A stretch of DNA of 64,000 nt from Closterium sp. Naga37s-1 (lineage: Eukaryota > Streptophyta > Zygnematophyceae > Desmidiales > Closteriaceae). The stretch spans positions 186,001 through 250,000 of the forward strand of contig CANJKZ010000508.1 in the NCBI GenBank assembly GCA_947471745.1, written 5' to 3'. Both the position numbers and the translations under genes were made by a program. Shown here piece by piece: positions 42,060 through 53,204 of this stretch. The notes beneath the pieces are model-generated. The model saw nothing but the letters and a program-made list of their open reading frames with translations. It had not been told where the DNA came from and made no database searches. Within the stretch, counting starts at the first letter, position 1. Every line of letters starts with the position of its first letter.

Positions 42060-42461
42060 GTGAGTAATTCGTCGCGAATTTGTCATGCGAGCTGATTCTA
42101 TATTTTATTTGTTCCCCTTCACAACCTTATCTGACCAACTTCTTCCTTGTTATACAGGTTCCCTTTGCGTTCATCCTCGATTTTCACTTCGATTGTCAAC
42201 TGCTTTCACATATTCGCCAGGCTGCGACCAAGTCGTCGCCATTTTGCTATCCAACGAATCTTGGTAAGTGATTCGCCGATTTCGTTTTTCACCAGTTTCA
42301 GTCCGTTTAGTCCTGTTACTTTAGTAATTTCGTAGTCGACCTTGCAGCCAAATCCTTCCCAACGTGCATTTATTCCCGTTAATTTGGACACCACCATCTC
42401 GTGCTTCAATAACGTCGTTATTGGTTGTCATTTCGCTGTCTGCTCGCCTTTCAATGTGCAG
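42060..42461 (+). other. Two candidate 5'-UTR introns of locus 1
   Basis: Intron 1 spans 42060-42157 (GTGAGTAATT...TTGTTATACAG, 98 bp). An exon at 42158-42263 ends CTTG before GTAAGTG. Intron 2 spans 42264-42461 (GTAAGTGATT...CAATGTGCAG, 198 bp). Donors and acceptors are close to consensus, and both introns are T-rich with pyrimidine before the AG. Confidence 0.5.
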
Positions 42462-42583
42462 TGCGGACGGCAGCAGTGATGGCAGGCGGTGCTGAGCGAA
42501 CCGTTCGTGGCAGCAGCAGTGGCAGCACCGCTGGCCTCTGCATTTGCTCTGCATCCGCTCTGTGCCTGATCGTCAAAGGCTAA
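42462..42583 (+). CDS. Candidate exon with 34-residue ORF, locus 1
   Basis: After the acceptor at 42461 the first ATG (42479) opens a frame MAGGAERTVRGSSSG... of 34 codons that ends in AAA-GGC-TAA, the TAA lying inside a GCTAAGT motif. It is Ser/Gly- and Cys-rich at its end and I do not recognise it. If GCTAAGT acts as a splice junction instead of a stop, the frame would continue elsewhere. Coding status is uncertain. Confidence 0.25.
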
Positions 42584-44180
42584 GTGCTCTCAACCCCTGC
42601 ACCTTCCACATTCCATAGCGCATGCTTCTTCATACCATGCACCCCCTCGCAACTCATTCATTTTTAAATTCAACCGTTGCTAGCAGCGCAGTGCACAGGG
42701 CACAGACCAGCCCCCACAGCCCTCAGGTGAAACCCCATTTTTTCAGGTAAAGCCTACACGCCCCAGGTTAGACCCCCTTTTTCGTTCCCAGGTTAACCCC
42801 TTTTCCCCATATGGTCCGTGCCCTGTGCTCACTGCTGCTGCAGCAGCGGCTCCACACCCACAAGCCAGCGCACACGCCATGCATACCGCCTCATTTCCCC
42901 GTCGTCTCCTCATCACTGATGCTCGTCAGTCTAAGTTTGAATCGTTTCCATCTGTCCGCTCACCCAGCGCGCTGCACCCACCACCTCTTATCTCCTCGTC
43001 TCTATGTGTCTTTTCCCTTCCCTCCCTCTCCCCCCACTTCCCCCCTTTTCCCTACTTCCCAGGGTTTGTCGCCGAGGCAGGGCGGCCAGCAGTGGGAGCA
43101 TCGGCATGGGCAAGGGAGCAGCGAGTGCCATACCTGCCTCGAACCGTGTCTGCACCAACCTCGCCCGAAGCTAAGTGCTCTACCCTCAGGTTCTCACCTT
43201 CTCTCCTTCGAATTCCGTTCTGTCTCGCATGCTCATGCCGCCGTCTCTGCTCTCGCTGCAAGGGGACACGCCGAGGGAGTCAACCACCTCCCCAGGTAAC
43301 AGGTGGTAGGTTCAGGTGCAGGTCGTCTCAGGTACTCACAGCCCCAGGTTTGGTATGGTATGGTATGGTACCTCGTGGTAGACCCCTTTTTCGTGTCCCC
43401 CTTGCAGCAGAGCTCTCACCATCCACCATCGTCTTCCCTGGTCGAATGCTGCTTCCTTCCCTTCTGCATCTTGCTTCCTTGCACTCACTTCGTCCTTAAC
43501 TGCCCTCCTCCTCCCTCCCTGCAGGTCACTTGGCAGCACGGGGAGGGGTGGCATGGGGAAGGAGGCAGGGGCGGCAGCAGAGGTTGCAAGTGGGATGCTG
43601 GGAGCAGCGAGCGCCACACTCACGCCACCTGCCTCGAATCTCACTGCAGCAACCCATCCCGAAGCTAAGTGCTCCACCCTCCCTTTCCCTTCTGCGTGTC
43701 CTTACATCATGTTTTGTCTGTCTTGCATTCTCATGCACCCACCGCTGCTCTTACTGCAAGAGGACACGCCCAGGGAGTCAACCACCTCCCCCGGTAAGTA
43801 ACAGGTGGTAGGTTCAGCCTAAGGTAGCAGGTGCAGGTCGCCTCAGGTACTCACAGCCCCAGGTGTGGTATGGTACCACGTGGTAGGCACCCTCGGTCTT
43901 GTCCCCCTTGCAGCAGAGCTTTCACCATCCACCATCATCTTCCCTGGTCGAATGCTGCTTGCTTCTCTTCTGCATCTTGCTTCCCTCCACTCAATTCGTC
44001 TGCACCTGCCCTCCTCCTCCCGCCCTGCAGGTCACTTGGCAGGATGGAGAGGGGAGGCAAGGTGTACTGAGAGGCATCGGAAGAAGCAGTCAGCAGCGCA
44101 GAGAGGGGCGACAGCGGGGATGGGGCAACCGGAGGAGAGGAGAAAGGGCAGCAACAAGGCTTCAACTTTCCAGCTAAGTA
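42584..44180 (+). repeat. Exon-intron modules of locus 1, block a
   Basis: Three related modules. Each has a CAGGT-rich linker (42720-42800, 43270-43370, 43790-43870), the latter two with GGTATGGTA runs, then a pyrimidine-rich intron, then an exon-like block ending AG|CTAAGT (43171, 43665, 44174). In modules 2 and 3 the exon starts at 43525 and 44031 with GTCACTTGGCAG (VTWQ) and stays open in phase 0 for 47 and 48 codons to a TAA inside CTAAGT. After CTAAGT modules 1 and 2 have ~95-bp pyrimidine-rich stretches ending GCAAG, then GGACACGCC.AGGGAGTCAAC before GTAA. A real gene, a non-coding transcript or decayed repeats are all possible. Confidence 0.5.
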
Positions 44181-45679
44181 TTCTTCCTCCTAGGTGTTGG
44201 CCTTTCGTGCCTTTTTTTGAATGTCATGCATTTTTCATGCTTTTCCCTCTGAAATATCGCCACTGGTTGAGCCAAAGCTTCATGCCACAAACGCTTTTTT
44301 CTTAGGTAAACCCCCCAAGGTACAGCAGGTATACTCTCAGGTCAATCCTTTCTAGGTGTGTTACCCCCCTTGCGTCTGTGGCTTGGAGCTGATGCTGCAC
44401 CAGTTGGCCTTCCCTTCCCTCGCTTCACACTTCTGTTCTAGTCGAATCCCTTTTAGTCCCCGCACAGTACACTCACTGCTGCTGTGTGTGTGCCTTGCAC
44501 GTGGAGGGGGGGGGCGTGGGGTCAACACCGCCACTCCCTCGCGCTCCTCCCCTCGTGGCCGTGCAGGTGGCAGTGGTGGGAGGAGGGGAGGGGGGCAGCA
44601 CTCCACTCGACTGGGATGGGAGAGTATCGGGATGGGTTGGCCGAACGAGGTGAGCCTCTTTTCCCTCCCTGCCAAAACTGGTTTCGTGTCTTCTCTTTCC
44701 TTCACTCATGCTGCTGCTTGGTCTTCTCCCTATTCTCACTGATGTTCCTTGCTCTCTGCCTCCCTCCCTCTCTCCTCCCTACATCCAGTGCATTGAACGC
44801 TGTAGCAGGGAGGCAAGGGGGCAGGAGGAGGGAAGGTGGCAGGAGGGAGGGAGGGCAGCAGAGGGGGGCGACAGAGGGGATGGGGCAGCCGGAGGAGAGG
44901 AGAAAGGGCAGCAACAAGGCTTCAACTTTCCAGCTAAGTATTCTTCCTCCTAGGTGTTGGCCTTTCGTGCCTTCTTTTGAATGTCATGCATTCATGCTTT
45001 TCCATCTGAAATCTCTCCTCTGGTTGAGCCAAATCTTCATGCCACAGACGCTTTTTTCTTTGGTAAACCCCCCAGGTACAGCAGGTATACTCTCAGGTCA
45101 ATCCTTTCTAGGTGTGTAACCCCCCTTGCGTCTGTGGCTTGGAGCTGATGCTGCACCAGTTGGCCTTCCGTTCCCTCGCTTCACACTTCTGTTGCCTAGT
45201 CGATTTCCTTTTAGTCCCCACACAGTACACTCACTGCTGCTGTGTGTGTGCCTTGCACGTGGAGGGGAGGGGCAGGGGGTCAACACCGCCACTCCCTCGC
45301 GCTCCTCCCCTCGTGGCCGTGCAGTTGGCAGTGGTGGGAAGAGGGGAGGGGGGCAGCACTCCACTCGACTGGGATGGGAGAGTATCGGGATGGGTTGGCC
45401 GAACGAGGTGAGCCTCTTTTCCCTCCCTGCCAAAACTGGTTTCGTGTCTTCTCTTTCCTTCACTCATGCTGCTGCTTGGTCTTCTCCCCATTCTCACTGC
45501 TGTTTCTTGCTCTCTGCCTCCCTCCCCCTCTCCTCCCTACACCCAGTGCATTGAAGGCTGTAGCAGGGAGGCAAGGGGGCAGTAGGGAGGGAGGGCAGCA
45601 GAGGGGGGCGACAGAGGGGATGGGGCAGCCGGAGGAGAGGAGAAAGGGCAGCAGCAGGGCTTCATCTTTCCAGCTAAGT
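44174..45679 (+). repeat. ~750-bp tandem duplication within locus 1, block b
   Basis: 44174-44933 recurs at 44934-45673 (offset about 758 over the exon-like part, slightly less at the end because of deletions). Each unit contains TAAGTATTC..TCCTCCTAGG, a leader with TTGGAGCTGATGCTGCACC, an exon-like block R1 (44501-44649 and 45259-45407) ending ACGAG before GTGAGCC, and a second block ending TTTCCAG|CTAAGT. In both copies the R1 acceptor reads TTGCAC rather than TTGCAG, so that splice site appears lost here although it is intact in the later copies. Confidence 0.7.
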
Positions 45680-47900
45680 ATTCCTCCTCCTAGGTGTTGC
45701 CTTTCGTGCCCTCTCATGCATTTTTCATGCTTCCCCCTCTGAAATCTCGCCACTTGTTGGGCCCGCCTCACAAGCCACAGACCCCCCTACCCCTACAGCT
45801 GGTAACCCCTCAGGTACAGGTTTAGCCCTTGTAAAGCCTTACAGCCCCCTTCAGGTTAAGCCCTTCAGGTTAAGCCCTTGAGGTTCACGAAGGGGTCTGC
45901 GGCTTGTGGATGTGCCTCCAGTGCTACCTTTTCTCTTCTTGCAGTTGCTTTGCCTAGTCGATTCTTTTGAAGTCCCCGCACAGTACACTCACTGCTGCTG
46001 TGTGTGCTCTTTGCAGGTGGAGGGGAGGGGCGTGGGGGTCAACACCGCCACTCCCTCGCGCCCCTCCCTTTGTGGCCGTGCAGGTGGCAGCGGTGGGATG
46101 GGAGGGGGGCACCACTCCACTCGGCTGGGATGGGATGGGAGAGTATCGGGATTGGGTCGGCCGAACAAGGTGAGCCTCCTTTCCCGTCCCTGTCTAACCT
46201 GGTTTCGTTTCTTCTCTCGTGCTGCTACTTGGTTTTCTTCGATCCCTCGAGTTCAAGAGTGTTTTTTTTATGTACACCCATTCTGTTCTTCAATTTCGCC
46301 TTCTCGTTTTCCTCAGCTTCAGTTTGTTTTCTTGCTAGTCATGCCAACTCACTTGCTCTTACTTCCCCCCTTTCTTCCCCCCTTACCAGGTCACTTGGCA
46401 TCGAGTGAAGACTGCAGTGGTGCTTCAGCTGCCCTCTGCTCGCTCTCACACAATCAGCTAAGTGCCCCTTCCTCCATGCCCTCGCCCTTGCTGCTGCCAT
46501 TTCGTTTTTCGCATCTGCTTTCGCACCCTTCCTCTTGAAGCAGTGCCACTGGTTAGGTCCGCCTCACATGCCACAGACCCCCCAACTCCAGGTAACCCCT
46601 CAGGTGTAGATAAGGTGCAGGTAACCCTTTCAGGTGCAGGTACCTTCTCAGGTTCACCCCTTGGGGTCTGTGCTTTGTGGCTTGGCCTCCACCAGTGGCC
46701 CCTCCCTGCTCTCGCCTTGCAAACTCTCTTCTCGCTCTTGCACTCTCACCCTTCCTCCCCTCGCTGCCCACTGACCAGCTCTGCGTGTGCCTTGCAGGTG
46801 GAGGGGAGGGGCGGGGGTCAACACCGACGCTCCCTCACGCCCCTCCCCTGTGGCCGTGCAGGTACCCGTGGGGATGGGAGGGAGGCAGCACTGCCAGTCG
46901 CTGCCACAAGGGAGAGTATCGGGGTGGGCTTGGCCTCTCAAGGTACGTCAGCCTCTCTCTTGCCCTCATCCCTCTCCCTTTCTGCTCTTCACTTCGGCTC
47001 TCGTTTTCCTCAGCTTTTGTTTGTTTTCTTGCTAGTCATGCCAACTCACTTGCTCTTACTCCCCCCCCTTTCTCCCCCCCTTACCAGGTCACTTGGCATC
47101 GAGTGAAGACTGCAGTGGTGCTTCAGATGCCCTCTGCTCGCTCTGACACAATCAGCTAAGTGTCCCTTCCTCCATGCCCTCGCCCTTGCTCCTGCCATTT
47201 CGTTTTTCTCATCTGCTTTCGCACCCTTCCTCTTGAAGCAGTGCCACTGGTTAGGTCCGCCTCACATGCCACAGACCCCCCAACTCCAGGTAACCCCTCA
47301 GGTGTAGATCAGGTGCAGGTAACCCAATCAGGTGCAGGTAACCCCTTCAGGTGCAGGTACCCTCTCAGGTTCACCCCTTGGGGTCTGTGCTTTGTAGCTT
47401 GGCCTCCACCAGTGGCCCCTCCCTGCTCTCGCCTTGCAAACTCTCTTCTCGCTCTTGCACTCTCACCCTTCCTCCCCTCGCTGCCCACTGACCAGCTCTG
47501 CGTGTGCTTTGCAGGTGGAGGGGAGGGGCGGGGGTCAACACCGACGCTCCCTCACGCCCCTCCCCTGTGGCCGTGCAGGTACCTGTGGGGATGGGAGGGA
47601 GGCAGCACTGCCAGTCGCTGCCACAAGGGAGAGTATCGGGTGGGCTTGGCCTCTCAAGGTACGTCAGCCTCTCCTCTCTGCCCTCATCCCTCTCCCTTTT
47701 AGCTTTTCATTTCGGTGTTCTCGTTTTTCGTCAACTTCTGGTCATGCCAGCTCACTTTCTCTTTATTCCCCTCTTTTTCTTCACCCCCTACCAGGTCACT
47801 TGGCATCGAGTGAAGATGGAGCACTGCCAATGGCTCCCACAAGGGAGGGTATCGGGGTGGGCTTGGCCTCTCAAGGTACGTCACCTCCCCTCTCTGCCCT
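45680..47900 (+). repeat. R1/R2 exon-intron array of locus 1, block c
   Basis: Modules with a ~717-bp period (46787-47035 recurs at 47504). R1 exon-like blocks: 46017-46169, 46798-46942, 47514-47658, each from TTTGCAG/CTTGCAG to a GTGAGC or GTACGT donor. R2 blocks: 46390-46457 and 47088-47155, from TTACCAG to AATCAG|CTAAGT. R2 reads VTWHRVKTAVVLQ...TIS then TAA in phase 0. R1 lengths are 153, 145 and 145, so phase is not kept among R1 copies. Between modules lie CAGGT-rich linkers (46580-46650, 47287-47375). A shortened module ends near 47876. Confidence 0.65.
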
Positions 47901-48683
47901 CATTCCTTTCTGTTACTCCTCTTCAATTCTGCTGTCTCGTTTCTGTCAACTTCAGTTTTGTTTTGTTTTTATGGTCATGCCAACTAACTTACTGTCACTT
48001 TCCCCCTTTCTTCCCCCCCTACCAGGTCACTTGGCATCTAGTGAAGACTGAAGCAGAGAAGCTGAGTAGCAGACCAGCAGCAGCAGTTGTAGCAGCAGAA
48101 GCGGCAGCAGCAGTAGCAGCAGCAGTGGGGGGTGGGGGGTTAGAGGCGGGCTAGGTTAGGTCGAGTCGTGAGCGAGGTGTGGTATGGTATCAGGTAAGGT
48201 ATGGTAACAGGTTTGGTATGGAGATCTGATCCCCTCCTCTCTTTCTTCCTCCCCACCTCTCTTTGCAGCCTGAGTATGGAGGGAGCACTGGAGCAAGGGC
48301 GAGACAGAGGCATCTCTCTTTTCATCCTACCCCTCCCCTTCTCCCTCCCGCTGCCCCCCTCCCCACTTTCCAGCACGGTCGATGCAGCCTGAGGGAGAGA
48401 GGGATCAAGGGCGGGACAGAGCCATCGCACTAACACACCCCCCCCCCCCCTCCCCTCCTCCTCCCTCCCCACTGCCCAACACCCTGAGGCAACATGGCGC
48501 TCTGCATGGCTGTGGTAGGTAGAGGTAAGAGGCATGGGGTGAAGGGGAGAGTGGGGAGGCGGTGGGAAGCATGGGAGCAAGTGGGCAGGTCACTCTCTCA
48601 GGGGCAGCATCCTCTAGGAATGTGCCGTGCGGGTCGGGGTGTGGTGGGTGGAATCTGCGCGGCACGGCACTCGGTGCTCAAGT
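47901..48683 (+). other. 3' module of locus 1 with CAG-rich exon-like block
   Basis: After an acceptor at ~48026 an R2-like start (GTCACTTGGCATC) runs into a CAG/GCA-rich stretch (48080-48130) that would encode poly-Ala, followed by GTGGGGGGTGGGGGG. Next come GGTATGGTATC repeats and exon-like sequence GCCTGAGTATGGAGGG at ~48268. The block recurs at 57800-58460 (offset about 9.77-9.78 kb) with changes in the CAG run length. No conserved reading frame is clear beyond the Ala stretch. Confidence 0.5.
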
Positions 48684-48895
48684 AACTAACCTGACGTTAA
48701 GGCTTAATGGGCACCGTCAGAGTCGACCGGCCGGCGACTCTGGTTCGCGTCAGCTCTAGCTACGTCAGGGGCAGGATTTGAGTCTTGGGCTGGAAGCAAT
48801 TTTCCACTACCGCACCTCGCCCTTCAAGGCACAGCCCCTGGGGGTGCTGTTTCCGAAGGGGAGTGGGCTGTCTGCTGCTCCTACTGCTGGCAGGT
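48684..48895. repeat. Conserved hairpin-bearing segment, locus 1
   Basis: About 212 bp nearly identical to 58463-58674, beginning TAACTAACCTGACG and ending GCTGGCAG before a GTAAGG donor. It includes an almost perfect inverted repeat, GAGTCGACCGGCCGG followed by CGACTC (~48719-48740). It stays conserved in both loci while neighbouring repeats vary. Confidence 0.6.
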
Positions 48896-48984
48896 AAGGT
48901 GGGGAGGGGATGGGTGGGCTGTGTGGTGATGGTGGTGATGAGGTGATGGTGGTGAGAGGCAGTGGGGTTGGCGGTGGCATATGA

Positions 48985-49584
48985 TGAGCCATATGGCACT
49001 GATGCCACCCTTAAGCATGGAAGCATGATGCTCATGCTTGGTTGGTTGGGGGCACATGATGAGTTGCACTGATGCCACCCTTAAGCATGGAAGCATGATG
49101 CTCATGCTTGGTTGGTTGGGGGCACATGATGAGTTGCACTGATGCCACCCTTAAGCATGGAAGCATGATGCTCATGCTTGGCTGGTTGGGGACACATGAT
49201 GAGTTGCACTGATGCCACCCGTGCATGGAAGCATGATGCTCATGCTTGGCTGGTTGGGGGCACATGATGAGTTGCACTGATGCCACCCGTGCATGGAAGC
49301 ATGATGCTCATGCTTGGCTGGTTGGGGGCACATGATGAGTTGATGCCACCCGTGCATGGAAGCATGATGCTCATGCTTGGCTGGTTGGGGGCACATGATG
49401 AGTTGCACTGATGCCACCCGTGCATGGAAGCATGATGCTCATGCTTGGCTGGTTGGGGGCACATGATGAGTTGCACCGATGCCACCCGTGCATGGAAGCA
49501 TGATGCTCATGCTTGGCTGGTTGGGGACACATGATGAGTTGCACTGATGCCACCCGTGCATGGAAGCGTGATGCTCATGAGTTG
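48985..49584. repeat. 68/70-bp minisatellite with hairpin core, locus 1
   Basis: Nine units, with AAGCATGATGCTCATGCTT or a close variant at 49021, 49091, 49161, 49229, 49297, 49360, 49428, 49496 and 49564. The first three have CCCTTAAGCATGG linkers (70 bp), the rest CCCGTGCATGG (68 bp); one unit lost 5 bp. The core is an 8-bp inverted repeat around TGC. Minus-strand frames across the array are repeat artefacts. Confidence 0.9.
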
Positions 49585-49735
49585 GTGAAAGGGGCTGAGT
49601 CCCCTTGGGTGGGTGAGTGCAAGTGAAAGGGGCTGAGTCCCCTTGGGTGGGTGAGAGCAAGTGAAAGGGGTTAAGTCCCCTTGGGTGGGTGAGAGCAAGT
49701 GAAAGGGGCTGAGTCCCCTTGGGTGGCACATTATG
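49585..49735. repeat. 38-bp minisatellite, locus 1
   Basis: Four units starting GTGAAAGGGG at 49585, 49623, 49661 and 49699, each with AAGGGGCTGAGTCCCCTT (or TTAAGT in the loop), a 6-bp inverted repeat. It follows the 68-bp array directly; the same pair occurs in locus 2. Confidence 0.88.
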
Positions 49736-50860
49736 AGCATGAGAGCATGAGTGGTGAGAGTTAGAGTTGACAGCGGTGAGAGTGAGTGAGTGGTGGGGGA
49801 TATTTGTGAGAATGGGACGCAAGAGTGAGAGCAGAGAGGGTGGTGAGGGTGAGTGGTTTGAGTGGTGAGGTTGGAGGGGTGAGAGTGTGGTGAGATTGAG
49901 TGGTCAGAATGGTAAGAGTGTGGTGATACTGAGTGGTGAGAGTGCAGTGAGAGTGGCTGGTGAGAGTGGTGATCTTCAGTTAGTGGTAGGATTGCAGTGA
50001 GAGTGGGTGGTTAGAGTGGCAAGTGGTGCAACAGTGTGCAGAATACCGAGATGTCATAATGGCAGCTCTATGCATGCATGATTACACCAAGCATGCGTGT
50101 TTGCACTTGTGCATACATGTGTGTATGCGTGCAGTGTGCATGAATTTGCACATGCGCGAGTGTACATGGTACCAGTCTCCCATATACCGTATCTCCGTTT
50201 TATCCTGAGGTTCTGAAAAGGGCAATTTTCTGGATAAATGGCCGTTTTTTTTAAGGGCACTATTGAAAGGCCCAGATTTAATATATGAATCTGTGGTGAG
50301 AGTGAGAGCACAGAGGGTGGTGAGGATGAGTGGTTTGAGTGGTGAGTTTTGAGTGGTGAGAGAGCGTGGTGAGATTGAGTGGCCAGAATGGTAGGAGTGT
50401 GGTGACACTGAGTAGTGAGAGTGAGTGGTGACAAAGAGTTGTGGATGGGTATGGTGAGGTGGTTAGATTGAGTGAGTAGTGAGATTTCAGTAAGAGTGGG
50501 TGGTGAGAGAAAGGTGATTTTTTGTGAGTTGTGAGAATGCAGTAAGAGTGGGTGGTGAGGGTAACGTGATTTTCAGTGAGTGGTGAGAATCGTGAGTAGT
50601 GGAGGGGTGGGAGTGGCGAGGTGGCGAGGTGGAGTGAGTAGTGAGAGTGAATCGTCAGAGTGAGTGGAGGGAATCAGTGGTGAAGAGTGGTGAAGAGTGG
50701 TGAAGATTCGGATCTGCTGGTGGGTGGTGGTGAAGGGAGTGAATGGTGCGAGTGTAAAGGTTGAGAGTGCATGGGTGAGCGGTGAGAGTGCAGTGAGAAT
50801 GGGTGTGCATGCATATTTGCACCTGTGCATACAGGTTTGTGTGCAGTGGTCATTCATCTG
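49736..50860. repeat. Low-complexity GGTGAGAGTG-rich DNA
   Basis: Degenerate short repeats of GAGTGGTGAGAGTG on the plus strand, interrupted at ~50040-50290 by non-repetitive sequence (including CCGTTTTATCCTGAGG and GGATAAATGGCC) that may be a separate insertion. No coding signal. Confidence 0.7.
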
Positions 50861-51240
50861 TGAACATGTGTGCGTGTACATGATCACTTTGTACCCTCAC
50901 AGGTTTCTTTGTACCCCTGTAATTTTCATACCCTCACCAGCAGATTTTACCTTCACCTAAGATTCTGGGGGAGTACTGGGCTGATCATCTGTTTTCAGCA
51001 AGGATTCTGTACTATGTTCATTTTTCATGAGTGTGACCATACTACTGCACTCTGAAACGGTTGTTTCTGTAAGCACTTCGATAAAAACCACCCAACTATG
51101 GTGTTTCGTAGGAACGTTTTGCCGCTTAACCAAAATTGACAAACAAGGAAAGTTGTATACATTTGAATGATGGTATGCTCGTGGTATACGTGCGGCCTTG
51201 CAATGATGGTGACATGAAATTGCAACCCAAATGATTTAAG
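50861..51240. other. Unique AT-rich spacer between loci 1 and 2
   Basis: Non-repetitive, AT-rich, many stops in all frames. Nothing recognisable. Confidence 0.45.
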
Positions 51241-52513
51241 ATGGCAAGAAGTGTTGTATTCAATAGTAGTGTTGTAGTTCAGAAGTTATCTAAACTTGGT
51301 TGGTGTACCTGCTCGGAACCAGTTTCGTTAATGAGATCAGCACATTTCTTCTCGGATCAGAGGAGCCAGCGGGTGTCAGAAGATAATTTACTTGACCAAT
51401 CAACAACGAGTAACAGCACATGTGCGAGAATGGGAGATTTCGCCATCTTCGCCCATTTTGCCCAGTCCTTTGCCATCAACAGACTAGAGTCTGAGAGTGG
51501 ATCAGCTCAACCTTCAGATCTCAACCTCACCTGCTTGCCTAGATTCTTTATCCACGGCTGAGATTCACTTCGCTCTTAGTGGTAGGAACGAGAGCTTCGA
51601 ATTCAAACCATTGGGCTTGCCGCGTTCCAAACTGACACGACGACTCTGCGCCTCCAGATTGGGCGACAATCGACGGTTCCTAGGCCACGGGGTCCAACGT
51701 TCACCAGCGAAATCCCGCTACTCCCGCCTTTGTCAACGGAATCTCGCTGGAAAAAAGTCGGTGTCGTTTGTCTTGCGTAGCCGCTGAGGTGAAAGGCGGG
51801 GACAAGCGAACAGCGTAAACTTGGGAATTTTCTTTTCCTTCCCTGACCGGCTGATTCATGTCACACGCGGACGATTCTCAACCAGCCATCGGCGTGGACT
51901 CTCGAATCTCCCGACAAAAAAAAAGCCTGACCAGACCAACCATTCGGAGCCACCGTCACTTTTCCTCGCGACCCAACACAGCCGGTTAGCCTGTAGACCA
52001 ATGCGGAACTTGCTAGGGTTGCCGTGACGAAACACGCAAAGGCCTGAACCTACGGCTGAGATCTGAGTTACCAAGAAAGTTTCAGTCAATCCAGTGATTC
52101 TGGACGGTAGATCTGAAGAGTGTTGGTGTGAGGAGAGGAGAGGAGAGGCAGTTGGTGACCCCTCCGCCTCATTCCAGCGTCACCGTCGTCTCTCGCCTCA
52201 TTCTCGCCTGAGCCTCGGAATTCACAGCGCTTTCGCCTCTTGCTCTCATTTTCTCACGCTCAGCTTCTTCTGCTCATTTTCTTAGAGCTCCTGTGACTGC
52301 GAAAAGTCGAGCCGCTAGTGAATTCCAATTTCATTCTGCTCCAGGCCTGGCTTAGTAGAAGCTGCGTTAACCGGAAGAGGAAATCGCGTGTCGGGAAGAG
52401 GAAATCGCGTGTCGGGAAGAGGAAATCGCGTGTCGGAGGAGGAAATCGCGTGTTGGGAAGAGGAAATCGCGTGTCGGAAGAGGAATTCGCGTGTCGGGAA
52501 TAGGAGATCGCGC
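51241..52513 (+). promoter_or_regulatory. Upstream region of locus 2
   Basis: Placed relative to locus 2 as 41431-42059 is to locus 1: unique mixed-composition sequence, then pyrimidine-rich DNA with CTCGCCT repeats (52180-52260). I see no G-box pair here. Short frames are not convincing. Promoter assignment is by position only. Confidence 0.3.
52376..52503 (+). repeat. 21-bp tandem repeat GGGAAGAGGAAATCGCGTGTC
   Basis: About six units with period 21 (some 18, with GGAGGAGG variants). The period keeps a frame encoding the heptad GKRKSRV. It sits just upstream of the first candidate coding exon of locus 2 and may be part of a 5' leader. Confidence 0.8.
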
Positions 52514-53204
52514 ATGAAGCCTGGAAACTTTGATTACGAAGGAACAAGTGCTAGGATGGCGATTTTCGTATGCAAGGTACGTCTCAGTGCGAGTGCTTTT
52601 TTCCACGTATCCGAGTTTTTTTTAGTTGTGTAGCATGCTTTCGTTTCGTCCCTGGGACAAGTAGCAGGGAGGCCACATGTCGCTGAATCACCATCTCGTT
52701 CTCCGTACGATTTCGGAGAGTGCGTGCGAGTTACAAATTCGCTTCGTCTGGCAGCTCAGGTATTTCGCTAAACCACACCCGTACATGTAGTCAATTTCCC
52801 CGCATGTCAAGCGTTCGCTTTTCCGTTTCGCGTTTCAATCTTGATGAGCAGATTCACCGATCGATTTTGTACATAGTCGCGTTTCAGTTTCCCGTTTCAA
52901 CTCTGCAATGCTAGATTCCGACTTTCAATTTCGCGATCTAATCGCGCAGATCGATTTCGTATCACAGTACGTCGTTTCGCGAGCTGCTTCCCTGACGTAC
53001 GTTTCCCGATCGATTTCACTCATGGTTGTCGCCGCGTTTGTCCACCCACTGCAGGCCGCCGTGCGTCACGCCGTGCGTCAACCCCCAGGACGGGAGCCAC
53101 GCTGGTGGGTGCCGTTGAACCACTCTGGCGACCTGCGATTTCGGGCCCACTCTCTTCCGTCACTCGCGGCCGCTCTCCACCTAACCCACCCACAGCTAAG
53201 CTAA
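52514..53204 (+). CDS. Candidate two-exon small gene at the start of locus 2
   Basis: Exon 1 is 52514-52576: ATG, 21 codons (MKPGNFDYEGTSARMAIFVCK), ending CAAG before GTACGTC. The intron is 52577-53054, ending CCACTGCAG. Exon 2 is 53055-53204: 49 codons in the same phase (AAVRHAVRQPPGREP ... LTHPQLS) to TAA at 53202-53204, again inside AGCTAAGT. The spliced frame would be 70 residues. No known domain. The compatible phase and good splice signals are the support; the product is not recognised. Confidence 0.3.

Noticed and set aside
45098..47106. Single uninterrupted ORFs across locus 1 modules as proteins
   Set aside because: They run through obvious pyrimidine-rich introns and splice sites; only the short blocks between acceptor and CTAAGT or GT are candidates.
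49021..49580. CRISPR-like array from regular 68-bp repeats
   Set aside because: Whole units repeat with no unique spacers, and the DNA is eukaryotic; it is a minisatellite.
50170..50290. Possible DNA-transposon end (CCGTTTTATCCTGAGG ... GGATAAATGG)
   Set aside because: A partial inverted similarity is visible but no terminal inverted repeats with a target duplication could be paired.
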